Shown here: positions 1-10,800 of the stretch, in pieces | Layout of the letters: every line of letters starts with the position of its first letter | Numbering within the stretch: position 1 is the stretch's first letter | Assembly: GCA_047626155.1 (NCBI GenBank) | Contig: JBLHRR010000008.1 | Coordinates: forward strand, 12,287 to 76,286 | Origin: CALGLS01 sp047626155 | GTDB lineage: Bacteria; Bacteroidota; Bacteroidia; Chitinophagales; Saprospiraceae | DNA: 64,000 bases | Direction of reading: 5' to 3' | Notes under the pieces: generated by a model | What the model was told of the DNA's origin: nothing | Seen by the model: the letters and a program-made list of their open reading frames with translations, nothing else | Databases searched by the model: none | Position numbers and translations under genes: made by a program

Positions 1-98
1 TGAATAGTATTTGTTATTAAAACGAAGTACTTAAATTTACCAGAAATAAAATCTAAAGCGTATACTTACGATAGTAAATTAAAAATCAAAACAACATC

Positions 99-1151
99 AT
101 GAAAACCATAAAAGGACCCGCTATATTTCTAGCACAATTCATAAACGATAAAGCGCCATTCGATACACTAGACAATCTTTGCCAATGGGCAGCTGGTCTG
201 GGCTACAAAGGAATTCAGATTCCGACTTGGGAAACACATCTGATCGATTTGAAAAAAGCAGCAAGTAGTCAAACTTATTGCGATGAGCTAAAAGGAAAAG
301 TAAATTCCTATGGCTTGGAAATCACAGAACTGTCAACGCACCTGCAAGGACAATTGGTCGCAGTACACCCCGCTTACGATATTATGTTCGATGGTTTTGC
401 GCCAAAAGAAGTACGTAACAATCCGAAGGCAAGAACAAAATGGGCAATACAGCAGGTGAAATATGCAGTGAAAGTAAGTCGCAGACTAGGCATCAATGTA
501 CACGCTACTTTCTCAGGTGCTTTACTCTGGCACACGATGTATCCTTGGCCACAAAGACCGCAAGGTTTGGTGAAAACCGGCTTTAAAGAATTGGCAAAAC
601 GTTGGAAACCCATCCTCAATGTTTGCGATAAAGAAGGGGTTGATCTTTGCTATGAAATTCATCCGGGAGAGGATTTGCATGATGGGATTTCTTTTGAAAT
701 GTTCAGAGAGGCAACGGGTAATCATAAGAATGTGAATATCTTATATGATCCAAGTCACTTTGTTTTACAACAATTAGACTACATTGCTTACATAGATCAT
801 TACCATGAGTTTATTAAAATGTTCCACGTTAAAGATGCTGAGTTTAATCCGACCGGGAAATCCGGTGTTTATGGTGGCTTCCAACCTTGGGTGGATCGCC
901 CGGGACGTTTTCGCTCTTTAGGAGATGGTCAGGTGGATTTTGTTACCATTTTTTCTAAACTAACGCAATATGGTTTTGATGGCTGGGCCGTTTTGGAATG
1001 GGAATGCTGTATTAAAGACAGCGAGCAGGGAGCAATGGAAGGGGCACCTTTTATTCAGGACCATATCATTCAGGCCGTGACAAGAGCTTTTGACGATTTC
1101 GCAGAAGGCGTATCTGATGAAAAAATGAATCGGAAGATTTTGGGATTGTAA
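99..1151 (+). CDS. Sugar phosphate isomerase/epimerase family protein (AP endonuclease 2-like TIM barrel)
   Basis: A 350-residue cytosolic protein of the xylose-isomerase-like TIM-barrel superfamily. The family usually isomerises or epimerises sugars or inositol derivatives with a divalent metal. Plausible metal ligands lie at the usual strand ends: E186 (in YEIHPGED), D217 (in YDPSHF), H243 (in FHVKD) and E300/E302 (in LEWE). The loop around residues 255-275 (YGGFQPWVDRPGR) matches a Bacteroidota/Planctomycetota subgroup often found in sugar or inositol catabolism. There is no signal peptide. ATG start, preceded by an A-rich leader and no clear Shine-Dalgarno. No sugar operon is visible beside it, so the substrate cannot be named. 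Confidence 0.85.
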   Translation: MKTIKGPAIFLAQFINDKAPFDTLDNLCQWAAGLGYKGIQIPTWETHLIDLKKAASSQTYCDELKGKVNSYGLEITELSTHLQGQLVAVHPAYDIMFDGFAPKEVRNNPKARTKWAIQQVKYAVKVSRRLGINVHATFSGALLWHTMYPWPQRPQGLVKTGFKELAKRWKPILNVCDKEGVDLCYEIHPGEDLHDGISFEMFREATGNHKNVNILYDPSHFVLQQLDYIAYIDHYHEFIKMFHVKDAEFNPTGKSGVYGGFQPWVDRPGRFRSLGDGQVDFVTIFSKLTQYGFDGWAVLEWECCIKDSEQGAMEGAPFIQDHIIQAVTRAFDDFAEGVSDEKMNRKILGL

Positions 1152-1401
1152 ATATATTGTTAAGAGATAAGTGTTTTCAATTGAGATTTCGTAGACAGTA
1201 GCAGTTCCTCTTTTAAAAGGTATTATGCGGCGCTATGTTGTTACTAAGAAAACGACAATAAATTGTATTTTTAGGGCACGTTCGCTCTGCGGCATCTGCG
1301 CGCTCTGCGGGAGTAAATACATTAAACAGGAATCAATGCTCTTCTTCTAAGAGGCGAACATACCAATCGCAATTTAATAAATTATTCAGAACCAATATTA
1401 T

Positions 1402-3765
1402 TTGAATTACAATAAGATATTACCAACGTTTATTCTTTTTCTCTTCTGCTTGAAAATATCCGCTCAAGAGATTCCCAAACAAATTATCCGAGGAATCGTA
1501 ACAGATGCATTCACTGGCCAGGCCTTAGTCGGCGCCTCCGTTCTGCTCCCTGGAACTACGCCCATCAAAGGAACAACGACCGACGAAAATGGAAGATATC
1601 GCCTAGAGGATGTACTCGTAGGGCGTTACAGCTTAGAAGCAACTTATATCGGGTACGAATTGTTAGAAGTTCCAGAAGTGTTGGTCGAATCCGGGAAAGA
1701 GCTTATACTAAATATAGCACTTTATGAACAATCGGAAAGTTTAGACGAGGTCATTGTTAAATCGAGTAGGAGACAAAGTGGCGCACTTGCTCCGGTGAGT
1801 GTGCAAAGCATCACGGTAGAAGAAGTACTCCGCTTTCCCGCTACTTTCAATGACCCGGCACGGCTGGCAGCAACTTACCCCGGCGTTGTCAACACAAACG
1901 ATCAAGCCAATCATATTTCCGTTAGAGGTAATTCTCCAAACAGTACAAGTTGGCGCTTGGAAGGAGTTGAAATTGTCAACCCCAATCACCTTGGTGATGC
2001 CGGAACTTCTAGTGGACGACCATCGATAAGCGGCGGCGGAGTTAACATTTTATCTGCGCAGTTGTTAGGGACTTCCAATTTTTATAGTAGCGTATTCCCA
2101 GTAGAATATGGCAACGCCATCGGTGGTATTATGGATATGCGTTTCCGTAATGGGAACGATGAAAAACAGGAGTTTACGGCACAAGCGGGTTTGGTAGGTT
2201 TCGACTTTTCCGCAGAGGGACCATTGTCTAAAAAGAAAGGCATTTCTTATCTGGTAAATTATAGATACTCTTTTGTTGGTCTGCTTACCGCAATGGGAGT
2301 TGACTTTGGAGGAGAGGCGATCTCATTCCAAGATTTGTCTTTTAACTTAAACGTACCCCTAAATAAAAACTCGACACTGAAAGTATTTGGAATGGGAGGA
2401 GCGAGTAAAAATATTTTTACTGGAAAAGAAAACTCAGAGGACTGGACAGTAGATAAGGACCGATTCAACATTAGTTTTACAAATCGGATGGGCGCATTGG
2501 GCGCTCGTTATTCGACCCTGTTGAATGATAAACTTTCGATGAATGCGACCATTATTAGTTCTGCCCTTCAAACCAATAAGCAAAGTGATTTGATGAGCGA
2601 TTCCTCTTTGATAAAAGAAGGTTGGGCATTCGATAGTATCACTTATCGTAAAATAGCGCTGCAAACCAATGTGCTTTACAAGCTCCGTAAAAAGCATCAC
2701 TTGAAAGCGGGCTTATCCGCAGTAGAACATTTCTTTGACATAAATACTACTAATTTTTTGGACAGATCTTTCGGTCAAGGGAAAGGGTGGTTGTTGGGAA
2801 CGTTTATTAAATGGCATTGGATGCCAATCAGTAAAATAAAAATAACAACAGGATTACATTATACCCATTTCACTTATACAGAAAGCCAGCGCCTCGAACC
2901 ACGGGCTACCTTTAGTTGGCAAGCTAGCCCAAAGGATCGTTTTAGCCTAGCTGCCGGAATGCATTCTCAGATTCAACCCGGACAAGTTTACCTAGTAAGT
3001 AATGGTTCTGATCAAGCCAATAAGGAACTTGATTTTACGGAGTCGATTCATTACGTCTTGAGTTATAAGCGAGAGTTGAATTCTTATTCTGAGCTTTCAA
3101 TGGAGCTCTATTATCAGCAAATCTCTAACGATCCTATTCATATAAATACAGCGGGTTTGCCCTGGTCTAATAATTTTTCCAACCTAAACCAGATAGGAGA
3201 CTTTAAAAATTTGCCACTGGTTAATGATGGAGTTGGTGCGAATTACGGAGTAGAACTAAACTGGCAACGCTTCATCCATAAAGACTATTTCTTATTAGCC
3301 AATACCAGTATTTACCGTTCTGTTTATGAAAAAAGAAATGGCGAAATGGCGAGCACCCGCTTTGATGGTCGCTACCTTTTTAATTTGACTGGAGGAAAGG
3401 AATTTAACTGGACAAAGAAAAGCCGTCAGAAAACGCTGGGGATAAATGCAAGACTAACTTATGCCGGAGGGCTCCGACGTTCGCCTATCGCAGCAAGTTC
3501 CGCAGACTTACCGATCCCTTTTGCTACTTTAGAAAACAATGATCTCCCGTTCAGCATAAAACAAAAGGACTATTTCAAAATAGATTTCCGCATCTACTTG
3601 AAAAATAATAAATCAAAATATAACAGCACTCTTGCATTAGATTTACAGAATATTACGAACAGGAAAAATGATGGATACTATTATTATGATCATGTGCAGG
3701 ATGAAGTGCTTGCGCAAAAGCAGTTGGGGCTGATTCCAAACCTGAGTTATCGACTGGAATTCTAA
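1402..3765 (+). CDS. TonB-dependent outer-membrane receptor with N-terminal carboxypeptidase-D-like domain
   Basis: A 787-residue outer-membrane transporter. A signal peptide (residues 1-21, ending SAQ) is followed by a carboxypeptidase-regulatory-like beta-sandwich (about 27-110; motifs GIVTDAFTGQALVGASV and TTDENGRYRL), a plug domain (about 115-245; SVRGNSP and GGIMDMRF) and a beta-barrel to the C-terminus. It ends in the aromatic YRLEF typical of outer-membrane barrels. The reading frame has no ATG before the signal peptide: the codons back to the upstream stop at 1378-1380 leave a TTG at 1402 as the best start. No SusD-like partner follows, so a siderophore, cofactor or peptide is as likely a substrate as a glycan. 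Confidence 0.9.
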   Translation: MNYNKILPTFILFLFCLKISAQEIPKQIIRGIVTDAFTGQALVGASVLLPGTTPIKGTTTDENGRYRLEDVLVGRYSLEATYIGYELLEVPEVLVESGKELILNIALYEQSESLDEVIVKSSRRQSGALAPVSVQSITVEEVLRFPATFNDPARLAATYPGVVNTNDQANHISVRGNSPNSTSWRLEGVEIVNPNHLGDAGTSSGRPSISGGGVNILSAQLLGTSNFYSSVFPVEYGNAIGGIMDMRFRNGNDEKQEFTAQAGLVGFDFSAEGPLSKKKGISYLVNYRYSFVGLLTAMGVDFGGEAISFQDLSFNLNVPLNKNSTLKVFGMGGASKNIFTGKENSEDWTVDKDRFNISFTNRMGALGARYSTLLNDKLSMNATIISSALQTNKQSDLMSDSSLIKEGWAFDSITYRKIALQTNVLYKLRKKHHLKAGLSAVEHFFDINTTNFLDRSFGQGKGWLLGTFIKWHWMPISKIKITTGLHYTHFTYTESQRLEPRATFSWQASPKDRFSLAAGMHSQIQPGQVYLVSNGSDQANKELDFTESIHYVLSYKRELNSYSELSMELYYQQISNDPIHINTAGLPWSNNFSNLNQIGDFKNLPLVNDGVGANYGVELNWQRFIHKDYFLLANTSIYRSVYEKRNGEMASTRFDGRYLFNLTGGKEFNWTKKSRQKTLGINARLTYAGGLRRSPIAASSADLPIPFATLENNDLPFSIKQKDYFKIDFRIYLKNNKSKYNSTLALDLQNITNRKNDGYYYYDHVQDEVLAQKQLGLIPNLSYRLEF

Positions 3766-3830
3766 TTAATTCATTACACCCTTTATCTTATAATGCAGTA
3801 ATGGAAAGTTAACGGTTAAATACACAAGGC

Positions 3831-3890
3831 TCTGGAAAAGTCGAACCTACATTAACCCTGACTTGAAAGTCAGGGCTTGAAAAAAAAAAG
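3831..3890. repeat. Dispersed palindromic repeat, copy A
   Basis: Shares its layout and much of its sequence with positions 29729-29789: TCTGGA, then AGTC, then CCTACATTAACCC, then an 8-bp stem with a 4-base loop (stem arms 3856-3863 and 3868-3875), then GGGCT and a run of nine or more A. The stem sequence differs between copies but stays paired, which suggests a structured repeat. It lies just before the start of the next gene. Confidence 0.6.
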
Positions 3891-3891
3891 C

Positions 3892-4251
3892 ATGAAAATT
3901 ACCAATATAATCCTAGGCATCCTTTTCGCTATTTTCGCAGCGGTACAGTACAATGATCCGGATTCCTGGAATTGGATATTACTTTACCTCTTCGTCGCGG
4001 TTGTCTCTTTCGCTGCTGCCAAAGGACGTTATCATAAAGGTTTACTAATGGTGGCTATGGCTGGAGTGTTGGCTTGGATGGCTTTCCTGTTACCTGGTTT
4101 TATTGAATGGCTGCAAAGTGGAATGCCGACCATCGTAGATGAAATGAAAACGACGAAACCGCACATTGAAATTGTGAGAGAATTCCTGGGCTTACTATTG
4201 GCATTTTTAACATTAGGATATCATTATAGAGGAGCTGGGGTTGTAGCTTAA
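3892..4251 (+). CDS. TMEM220-like small integral membrane protein
   Basis: A 119-residue protein with about four hydrophobic helices. The N-terminal pattern, a hydrophobic helix followed by AVQYNDPDSWNW, is characteristic of the TMEM220 family, whose function is unknown. I chose the ATG at 3892; an in-frame TTG 15 bases upstream sits inside the palindromic repeat and would only add MKKKS. The neighbour on the right is convergent, 39 bases away. Confidence 0.75.
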   Translation: MKITNIILGILFAIFAAVQYNDPDSWNWILLYLFVAVVSFAAAKGRYHKGLLMVAMAGVLAWMAFLLPGFIEWLQSGMPTIVDEMKTTKPHIEIVREFLGLLLAFLTLGYHYRGAGVVA

Positions 4252-4290
4252 ATTGATTTTTTCTTGTGATTAATCTATAGTTAGATTGCT

Positions 4291-7200
4291 CTAATTCCCA
4301 AGTAATTCCTCCGATGATTGAAAATTGAAAATTTCGAGAGCCTCATTGTTTTTAGCGACCAACAATAATTTTCCGTATTGCTTCGATTCTAAAATTTCCA
4401 TATCCTTTACCTGCCCCGAAATGGTTAAGCCACTTTCCAAAGCATTCACAGTCTCGAAATTCCCTTTCCCATTCCCTTTTAAAAAGGAACCATAACTCGC
4501 ATCGAAACGCCCAATGTTAGGCGCCACATCAAATAGATTCCCCGCAGCTATAATATCCGAATAACCATCTTGATCGACATCGTCTATCAGAAACTTCTGG
4601 ATGGGAGAAACTTGAGCGGAATTTGGCAATGGGATTATTGTAAAATTGCCATTGCCATCATTTTCAAAATAGGAAGAAGCTAAAGTCACCACCTTTTTAA
4701 CAATACTTCCCTCTAGTGTTTCGTCTGGGAAAATTTCAGAAAAGGATTGCTGAGAAAAGCTTTGGTAGTCGGGATATTGTTTTTTGATTAAAGGGGATTG
4801 ACTGGCTAATTCATCTAGTTGATGCAAAGGTTCTTCTTGTCCGTTTACAAAATGGGAGAGGAGTATTTCATTGATTCCATTTCCATCCAGATCTTTTAAC
4901 CTTAAAGAAATTGGTTCTGTTACACTTGCTTCCAAATAGGTATTTTGACCAAGATTTCCAGCGATCAAATCCATGTCACCATCCGAATCAAAATCGGAAG
5001 TAGCAATGCAGTTCCACCAACCCTCGCTGTTAGGAATAACTTGTTTCTCAAAAATACCATCGTTCCATAACAACATGGTTACAGGCATCCATTCTCCTAC
5101 GATTATTAAGTCTGCTTTCTGATCACCGTTAATGTCCGTCCAGATAGCGTCAGTAACCATTCCAAGCGCAGTTGCCCTGTCAAGCCATTTCGAACTAACA
5201 TCAGAGAAAAAACCTTTACCGTCATTTTCTAATAAATAACTCCGTGGCGTTTTTCCGTAATTACGGTGGAGAAGTCTGATTCCTACGAAAAGGTCCAGAT
5301 CTCCATCCTGATCGAAATCGTAGGGGCGAACGCAGGAACCTTGTTGCCTCAGATCCGGCAAACGGTCTTCCGTTTTAGTGAAGTGACCTTTGCCATCGTT
5401 GAGATATAAATGATCCATATTGACAATAGAACCTTCGCCTCTTTGATTGCCGGCATTGACGATATATAAATCCAAATCTTTATCACCATCTGCATCAAAA
5501 AAGGCAGCGTCTGTTTCTTCGAAAGAAATATTTTGACGCCATAAAGTTTCATCCTGTGATTGGAAAGTGCCATCCGGTTTTTGCCAATACAAAGCACCGC
5601 CCTGCCCATTGGCACCACAAACGTAAAAGTCTTCAAGGCCATCTTTATTGACATCACCTTTTGTGAGCTTTGGTCCTTCACGGCTGAGTAGCTTTGGCAT
5701 TAAAGGCTCTTTAGTCAGGTCGGAATAATTGTCTTCGAAGTGTTTGTAATTTAGCTTTAGCTCTTTGGTAATGTTGCTAAAATACTTTCGGTTTATAGGT
5801 TTTTCTTTCTTAACCTTTTTTGAATTTGCGTGCGCTAAAGTCAAGGTGCTATTGCTTATCAGCTTCGTTAATTTTTCTTCATTTCCATCAGGCCAAATAA
5901 TAAGGAGCCTGTCTACCGTTTTAGCTTTAGCTAAACCAAAGACAACTGTTGGGGCAGAAGCCGATTGAAAACCTCTACTGCGCGTTACTTCCTGATATTG
6001 CTCCTGCTCGTCAATCCAAATAAAAACTTTTGTTCCTAAGCCCTCTTTATTTCCCTTAGGTCCGAGGAGCTTTATTTTCAAAAAATTATTTACTAACAAT
6101 TCATTTGTATTATTTCGTAAAACAAAAGCAGCTTCGTTAATATTGTTCATCACGATGTCTAGGTCACCATCACCATCCAGATCTGCATAGGCGGCTCCCG
6201 TGCTACAGGAGCTCTTGTCAAAACCCCATTCCGCGTTCACCTTTTCAAAATGGCCATTTTTTAAATTGCGAAAAGCATAGTTTATCATTTTCCCTTCCGG
6301 CATGTTTCCATAGATTAAAGCATCATCTTTTCCCAGATGAACGTAAGTCCGATCCACCGTTTTTAAATAATCTAAATCGTTTGGACGCCGGTAAATACCA
6401 TTGGAAATAACAATATCCTTCCAGCCATCCAGATCGAAATCTGCAATGAGGGGAGACCAGGACCAATCGGTGGCTTCAATCCCTGCAAGTTGCCCCTGCT
6501 CTGAGAATTGTGTAATATTATTTTTCCCCAAGTTGCCCTGATTGATTTGCAACATATTCCTGGCGAACTGATGATGATAGCCATAACGCAGTTTGAATTC
6601 ATAAATACCCCAATTGTCAGCGCCTACCGAACTTTCCAATACGGTTTTGTCTTCCGGTCGCATGTCTAATGTTAGGATGTCAGAACGACCATCGTTATTT
6701 ACATCCGCTATGTCCACTCCCATTGTAAATGTACTGTTGTGATTTGTAGATGCAGTGATTGCTTCTCGGAAAGTTCCATTGCCATTATTACAATAGAGGT
6801 AATCATTTTCATGAAAATCATTTCCAACGTAAATATCAGGATGACCATCCTTGTTTAAATCACTAATCACCAAGCCAAGGCCATAGCCAATTTTACTACT
6901 AATGATCCCGGCAGCTTTTGTAACATCTGTGAATTTATTTCCATCATTCCTGAAAAGGCGGTCACCAGAAATAGGGTCAGATAGATAGCGATTACTAGTG
7001 TCCCGATAGTTGTCAGTGGAGTGGCTTGAATGACAAAGTAAGTATAGATCTAAATCATTGTCACCATCATAGTCAAAGAAGCTGGCTTGCGTAGACATAC
7101 CTTTATGAGCGATACCGTATTCTTCTGCACTTTCTGTGAATGTATTGTTTTTGTTGTTAATGTAAAGTTTGTTCTGTCCTTCCATTTTTTGATAGCCAGC

Positions 7201-7620
7201 AACTTGGCAAACATAAATATCCAACCAGTCATCTCCATTTACATCTGCCATGGTAACTCCGCTGCTCCATTTTTTATTCCCTTCAATTCCAGCACTTGCG
7301 GAAATGTTTTTGAAAGTCAAAGCTCCCTGGTTGAGATAGAGTTGATTGGGCCCTTCATTTGCCGTGAAAAATATATCATCTAAGCTGTCGTTATTGATGT
7401 CACCAATAGCTACGCCACCGCCATTGTAAGCGTAGAGGTACTGGACAATGTTAACTGCCGGTCCTTCTGTGATCTTATTGTTGAATGTTATGTTTGTTTG
7501 AGAGGAAGGAACGGAGGTGAAAAGTGTCGTCGGGATTTTTTCTTCCTGGCAGGAGTAGATACAAATAAGGATTAAACAAAAGAAGCTGTGTTTCAAAGTT
7601 AGGTATAGTTTGGAAGTCAT
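4291..7620 (-). CDS. FG-GAP/VCBS-repeat lipoprotein with ASPIC/UnbV domain (CRTAC1-like)
   Basis: A protein of about 1109 residues exported as a lipoprotein: the N-terminal hydrophobic segment ends in a lipobox-like IYSC before QEEK. The body carries many FG-GAP/VCBS calcium-binding propeller repeats (recurring D-x-[DN]-x-D-G-x-x-D, for example DVNGDDWLDIYV, DYDGDNDLDLYL, DLDGDGDLDIVM), with an ASPIC/UnbV domain in the middle (around residues 540-610, ending IIWPDGNEE). Such proteins are frequent in Saprospiria and are thought to act at the cell surface; no enzymatic role is established. I chose the ATG at 7620; a TTG four codons upstream is possible. No T9SS sorting domain is visible at the C-terminus. 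It is divergent from the propeller kinase. Confidence 0.88.
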   Translation of the reverse strand: MTSKLYLTLKHSFFCLILICIYSCQEEKIPTTLFTSVPSSQTNITFNNKITEGPAVNIVQYLYAYNGGGVAIGDINNDSLDDIFFTANEGPNQLYLNQGALTFKNISASAGIEGNKKWSSGVTMADVNGDDWLDIYVCQVAGYQKMEGQNKLYINNKNNTFTESAEEYGIAHKGMSTQASFFDYDGDNDLDLYLLCHSSHSTDNYRDTSNRYLSDPISGDRLFRNDGNKFTDVTKAAGIISSKIGYGLGLVISDLNKDGHPDIYVGNDFHENDYLYCNNGNGTFREAITASTNHNSTFTMGVDIADVNNDGRSDILTLDMRPEDKTVLESSVGADNWGIYEFKLRYGYHHQFARNMLQINQGNLGKNNITQFSEQGQLAGIEATDWSWSPLIADFDLDGWKDIVISNGIYRRPNDLDYLKTVDRTYVHLGKDDALIYGNMPEGKMINYAFRNLKNGHFEKVNAEWGFDKSSCSTGAAYADLDGDGDLDIVMNNINEAAFVLRNNTNELLVNNFLKIKLLGPKGNKEGLGTKVFIWIDEQEQYQEVTRSRGFQSASAPTVVFGLAKAKTVDRLLIIWPDGNEEKLTKLISNSTLTLAHANSKKVKKEKPINRKYFSNITKELKLNYKHFEDNYSDLTKEPLMPKLLSREGPKLTKGDVNKDGLEDFYVCGANGQGGALYWQKPDGTFQSQDETLWRQNISFEETDAAFFDADGDKDLDLYIVNAGNQRGEGSIVNMDHLYLNDGKGHFTKTEDRLPDLRQQGSCVRPYDFDQDGDLDLFVGIRLLHRNYGKTPRSYLLENDGKGFFSDVSSKWLDRATALGMVTDAIWTDINGDQKADLIIVGEWMPVTMLLWNDGIFEKQVIPNSEGWWNCIATSDFDSDGDMDLIAGNLGQNTYLEASVTEPISLRLKDLDGNGINEILLSHFVNGQEEPLHQLDELASQSPLIKKQYPDYQSFSQQSFSEIFPDETLEGSIVKKVVTLASSYFENDGNGNFTIIPLPNSAQVSPIQKFLIDDVDQDGYSDIIAAGNLFDVAPNIGRFDASYGSFLKGNGKGNFETVNALESGLTISGQVKDMEILESKQYGKLLLVAKNNEALEIFNFQSSEELLGN

Positions 7621-7832
7621 CTTGTATTGCAAGTCTATAGAAGTTTGCTAAAAAAAACAAAGTTTCAGATGAAAGCACAGTGCCCTGCATCTTGGGTTTT
7701 GATTCTTATTTTGATTTCAATTTTTATTTGCGGCTCGGCCGCGTTATGTTTTTATGAGGGATGGTTTTAACTCTTTTCCGTCCCTGTCATTTATTTTCCA
7801 AAGTACATACTATTTTCCAATTTCAGAAAACC

Positions 7833-7863
7833 TTTGTGAGTCGCTAAAGCTTTTTTACATTTG
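7833..7863 (+). promoter_or_regulatory. Bacteroidota-type promoter of the propeller kinase
   Basis: A -33 TTTG (7833-7836) and a -7 TACATTTG (7856-7863, matching TAnnTTTG) are separated by exactly 19 bases. The kinase ATG follows at 7897. Confidence 0.6.
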
Positions 7864-7896
7864 TAGTTCATAAAATGATATTTCCACTACCCTTAT

Positions 7897-10800
7897 ATGA
7901 CCATTTCTAAGTTAGCATCTATTATCTGTATTCTGCTCTTTAGTTTCTCTATAGGGTGGGCACAGTCTACGCAGCTCCAACATTTTACGGGCAAAGAAGG
8001 CCTTGCGCAAAGTCAGGTGTATTGCCTGCTCGAGGATCAGCGCGGTTATCTTTGGCTAGGAACACAAGGTGGTGGCCTTAACCGCTTTGATGGAAAATCG
8101 TTTAGAAACTGGAGAACGAAAGATGGCCTCCCTAATAGCTTTGTAGATGCGCTGTATGAAAGCCAAGATGGAGTCCTTTGGGTTGGTACCAAAAATGGAC
8201 TTAGCTCTTTCGATGGTTTTAAATTTAAAAACCACAAGCCAGATAAAAATAGAGATATTGCTATAACATCAATTTTACAAAAAGAAGAAAATATACTTTG
8301 GATTGGTACCAGTAGAGGCCTCTATACTTTTGAAAAAGGAAAATGGGCTCTGGTTCCAGGTATTAAAAGAAGCCTTAGGGTTAATCATATCTTTCAGAAT
8401 GAACGAGGGCTTTGGGTGAGTACCTCCAGAGGTTTACGTCGCATCCTAAACGGGGAAATAACAAATTACGACTACAACAAAAATATTGCAACCAAAAAAA
8501 TAGAATGCGTCAACGAGGATCAGGATGGCACTATGTGGATAGGTACCAGCGATGACGGTATCTATCTGATTGACAAAGAAGAGAAGATCATAAAAATGCC
8601 AGCCGTTGAAATGAGTGCCAAGCACATCCAGTCTATTTTTAGAGATCAGTTCAATAATATGTGGCTCGGCAGCCAAAGGGAAGGTATTACAATCTGGAGC
8701 CCAAGTGATAGTAGTTACCAGTATCTGAATCGATCTACCGGATTGCTTCGGAATGACATTCGCAGCCTGCTTCAGGATAAATGGGGGCATACCTGGATCG
8801 GAACACCGGGCGGACTCAGTCGCTATGCCGGACAACAATTTGGGCAGCAGATGCTCAATCCCAACAGTAATGACAATAGCGTGTATGCATTGTTTGAAGA
8901 CCAAGAGAAAAACATCTGGCTCTCCGCTTCCAGCAAAGGATTGGCAAAGTTGAATGGCAGGGAGTTGACTCATTACGGTCAAGATTCCGGCTTCGTTGAT
9001 CTCCGATGCAAAGCGCTTTTTATAGATCGGGAACAACGGCTTTGGGTCGGTGCGGAACCTCGTGGATTAGCTTTGTATGATGGCAGTACATTTCAATTTT
9101 TTAAAGAAGCGGATGGTTTTAAAAGCCGATACGTAAAAGAAGTGTTGCAAGATACAAGTGGCGTTATATGGATAGCTACGGCAGATGACGGAATTTATAA
9201 AATGGAGGAAAAAGATACTCTGGTTTTTGAAACAACAATGATCGTTGATAGCCTCGAAGGGAAAGCTTCTGGATTTAAAATGCGAACAGATACCATTTCA
9301 AAAAAATACTTTGGCATAAATAAGTTCAAGAAGTCACCCCTTAGAGGAGCTTATGTTTATGATCTTCTACTTGATAATCAGCAGCGACTTTGGGTAGCTA
9401 CCCGAAGCCAGGGATTGGCTTGTATAGTCAATGACAGCATCATTTTTAAGCTGAACAAAAGTAACGGTTTTCCAGATAATCATATCCGAAGCCTGGCTAG
9501 GCAAGATGATGATTTCCTTTGGCTTGGAACTGCCAACTCCGGAATCCTTCGTGTTGACCTCCAGAATATGACCTCCCCGCCAGAACAAATCAGTGAGGTG
9601 GATGGCTTAAATGCAAACAATGTATATGCATTGTTATTGGATGGTGAAGATAAGCTCTGGGCTGGCGCTGGAAAAGGAGTTGACCTGATTACTCTAAATG
9701 ATGCTAAGGAGTTGAAAGCCATTCAGCATTTTGATAAAACGGATGGTTTTGCAGGTATTGAAATGTGTACCAATTCTATATTGAAAGACAGTCAGGGACG
9801 TATTTGGTTTGGTACGGTGAACGGTTTGATGCAGTATTTACCGAACTTGAAAAAGGAGAATTCGGTACCACCGGTGGTCCATATTAGTGCCATCCGGATT
9901 GGTTATCAATTATTGAAAGAAAGCGAATACCATAGTTTTTCCAAAAGTTGGGGAGGTGCTATAGATGGTTTGATACTGCCACATAATGAGAACCAACTCA
10001 GCTTTGAATTTCAGGCGGTTAATCAAGCCAAGCCAGATCAAATTTTTTATGAATATTTCCTGGAAGGTTGGGATAAAAAATGGCTAGGGCCTTACCGACA
10101 AAACGCACCGGCGAATTATTCCAACCTTGATCCAGGTAAATATACTTTTCGGGTAAGAGCCAGTAGTGGAGATGGGCAATATGGTAAAGAAAAGGTTAGC
10201 TGGTCTTTTGTTATTAAGCTCCCTTTTTGGAAGACAAATTTCTTTTATCTGCTTTGTTTCCTCGCGTCTTTATTGTTGCTATTCTTGCTGGCCCAATTGT
10301 ATGCTCGGCGTATTCGTCGGCAGGCTGCGGCCAAAACAGAGCGATTAGAAACGGAGAAAACAATCTTGGAGCTGGAGCAAAAAGCGTTGCAGTTGCAAAT
10401 GAACCCTCATTTTATTTTCAATGTACTCAATTCCATTCAGAGTTTGATTTCTCAAAAAGATGAACGAACAGCGCGTTATTTTTTAGCGAAATTTTCCAAG
10501 CTGATGCGCTCCATTTTGGAAAATTCCAGAGAGGAAAGAATCCCTTTGGAGCAAGAAATAGAAACGCTGGAACATTATCTTTCTGTGGAACGCTTTAGCC
10601 GCGATGATCAGTTTGACTATGAAATTTATATCGATCCAAAATTAGACGTTGAATCCATAATGATGGCTCCAATGTTACTACAACCTTTTTTAGAAAATGC
10701 GATTATTCATGGCGTGGGCCAGGTGAAAGAAGGTGGAAAAATAAAATTGTCTTTTATTCAAAACTATGGGACACTAGAATGTGTCATTGAAGATAATGGT

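Noticed and set aside
3838..3880. tRNA-like TCGAACC motif
   Set aside because: It belongs to the dispersed palindromic repeat; no cloverleaf can be formed.
3877..3891. TTG start five codons before the TMEM220-like ATG
   Set aside because: It lies in the A-run of the dispersed repeat and adds only MKKKS; the ATG at 3892 fits the family.
8446..9036. Leftward 196-codon frame inside the propeller kinase
   Set aside because: Opposite-strand shadow of propeller repeats; no start signal or family match.
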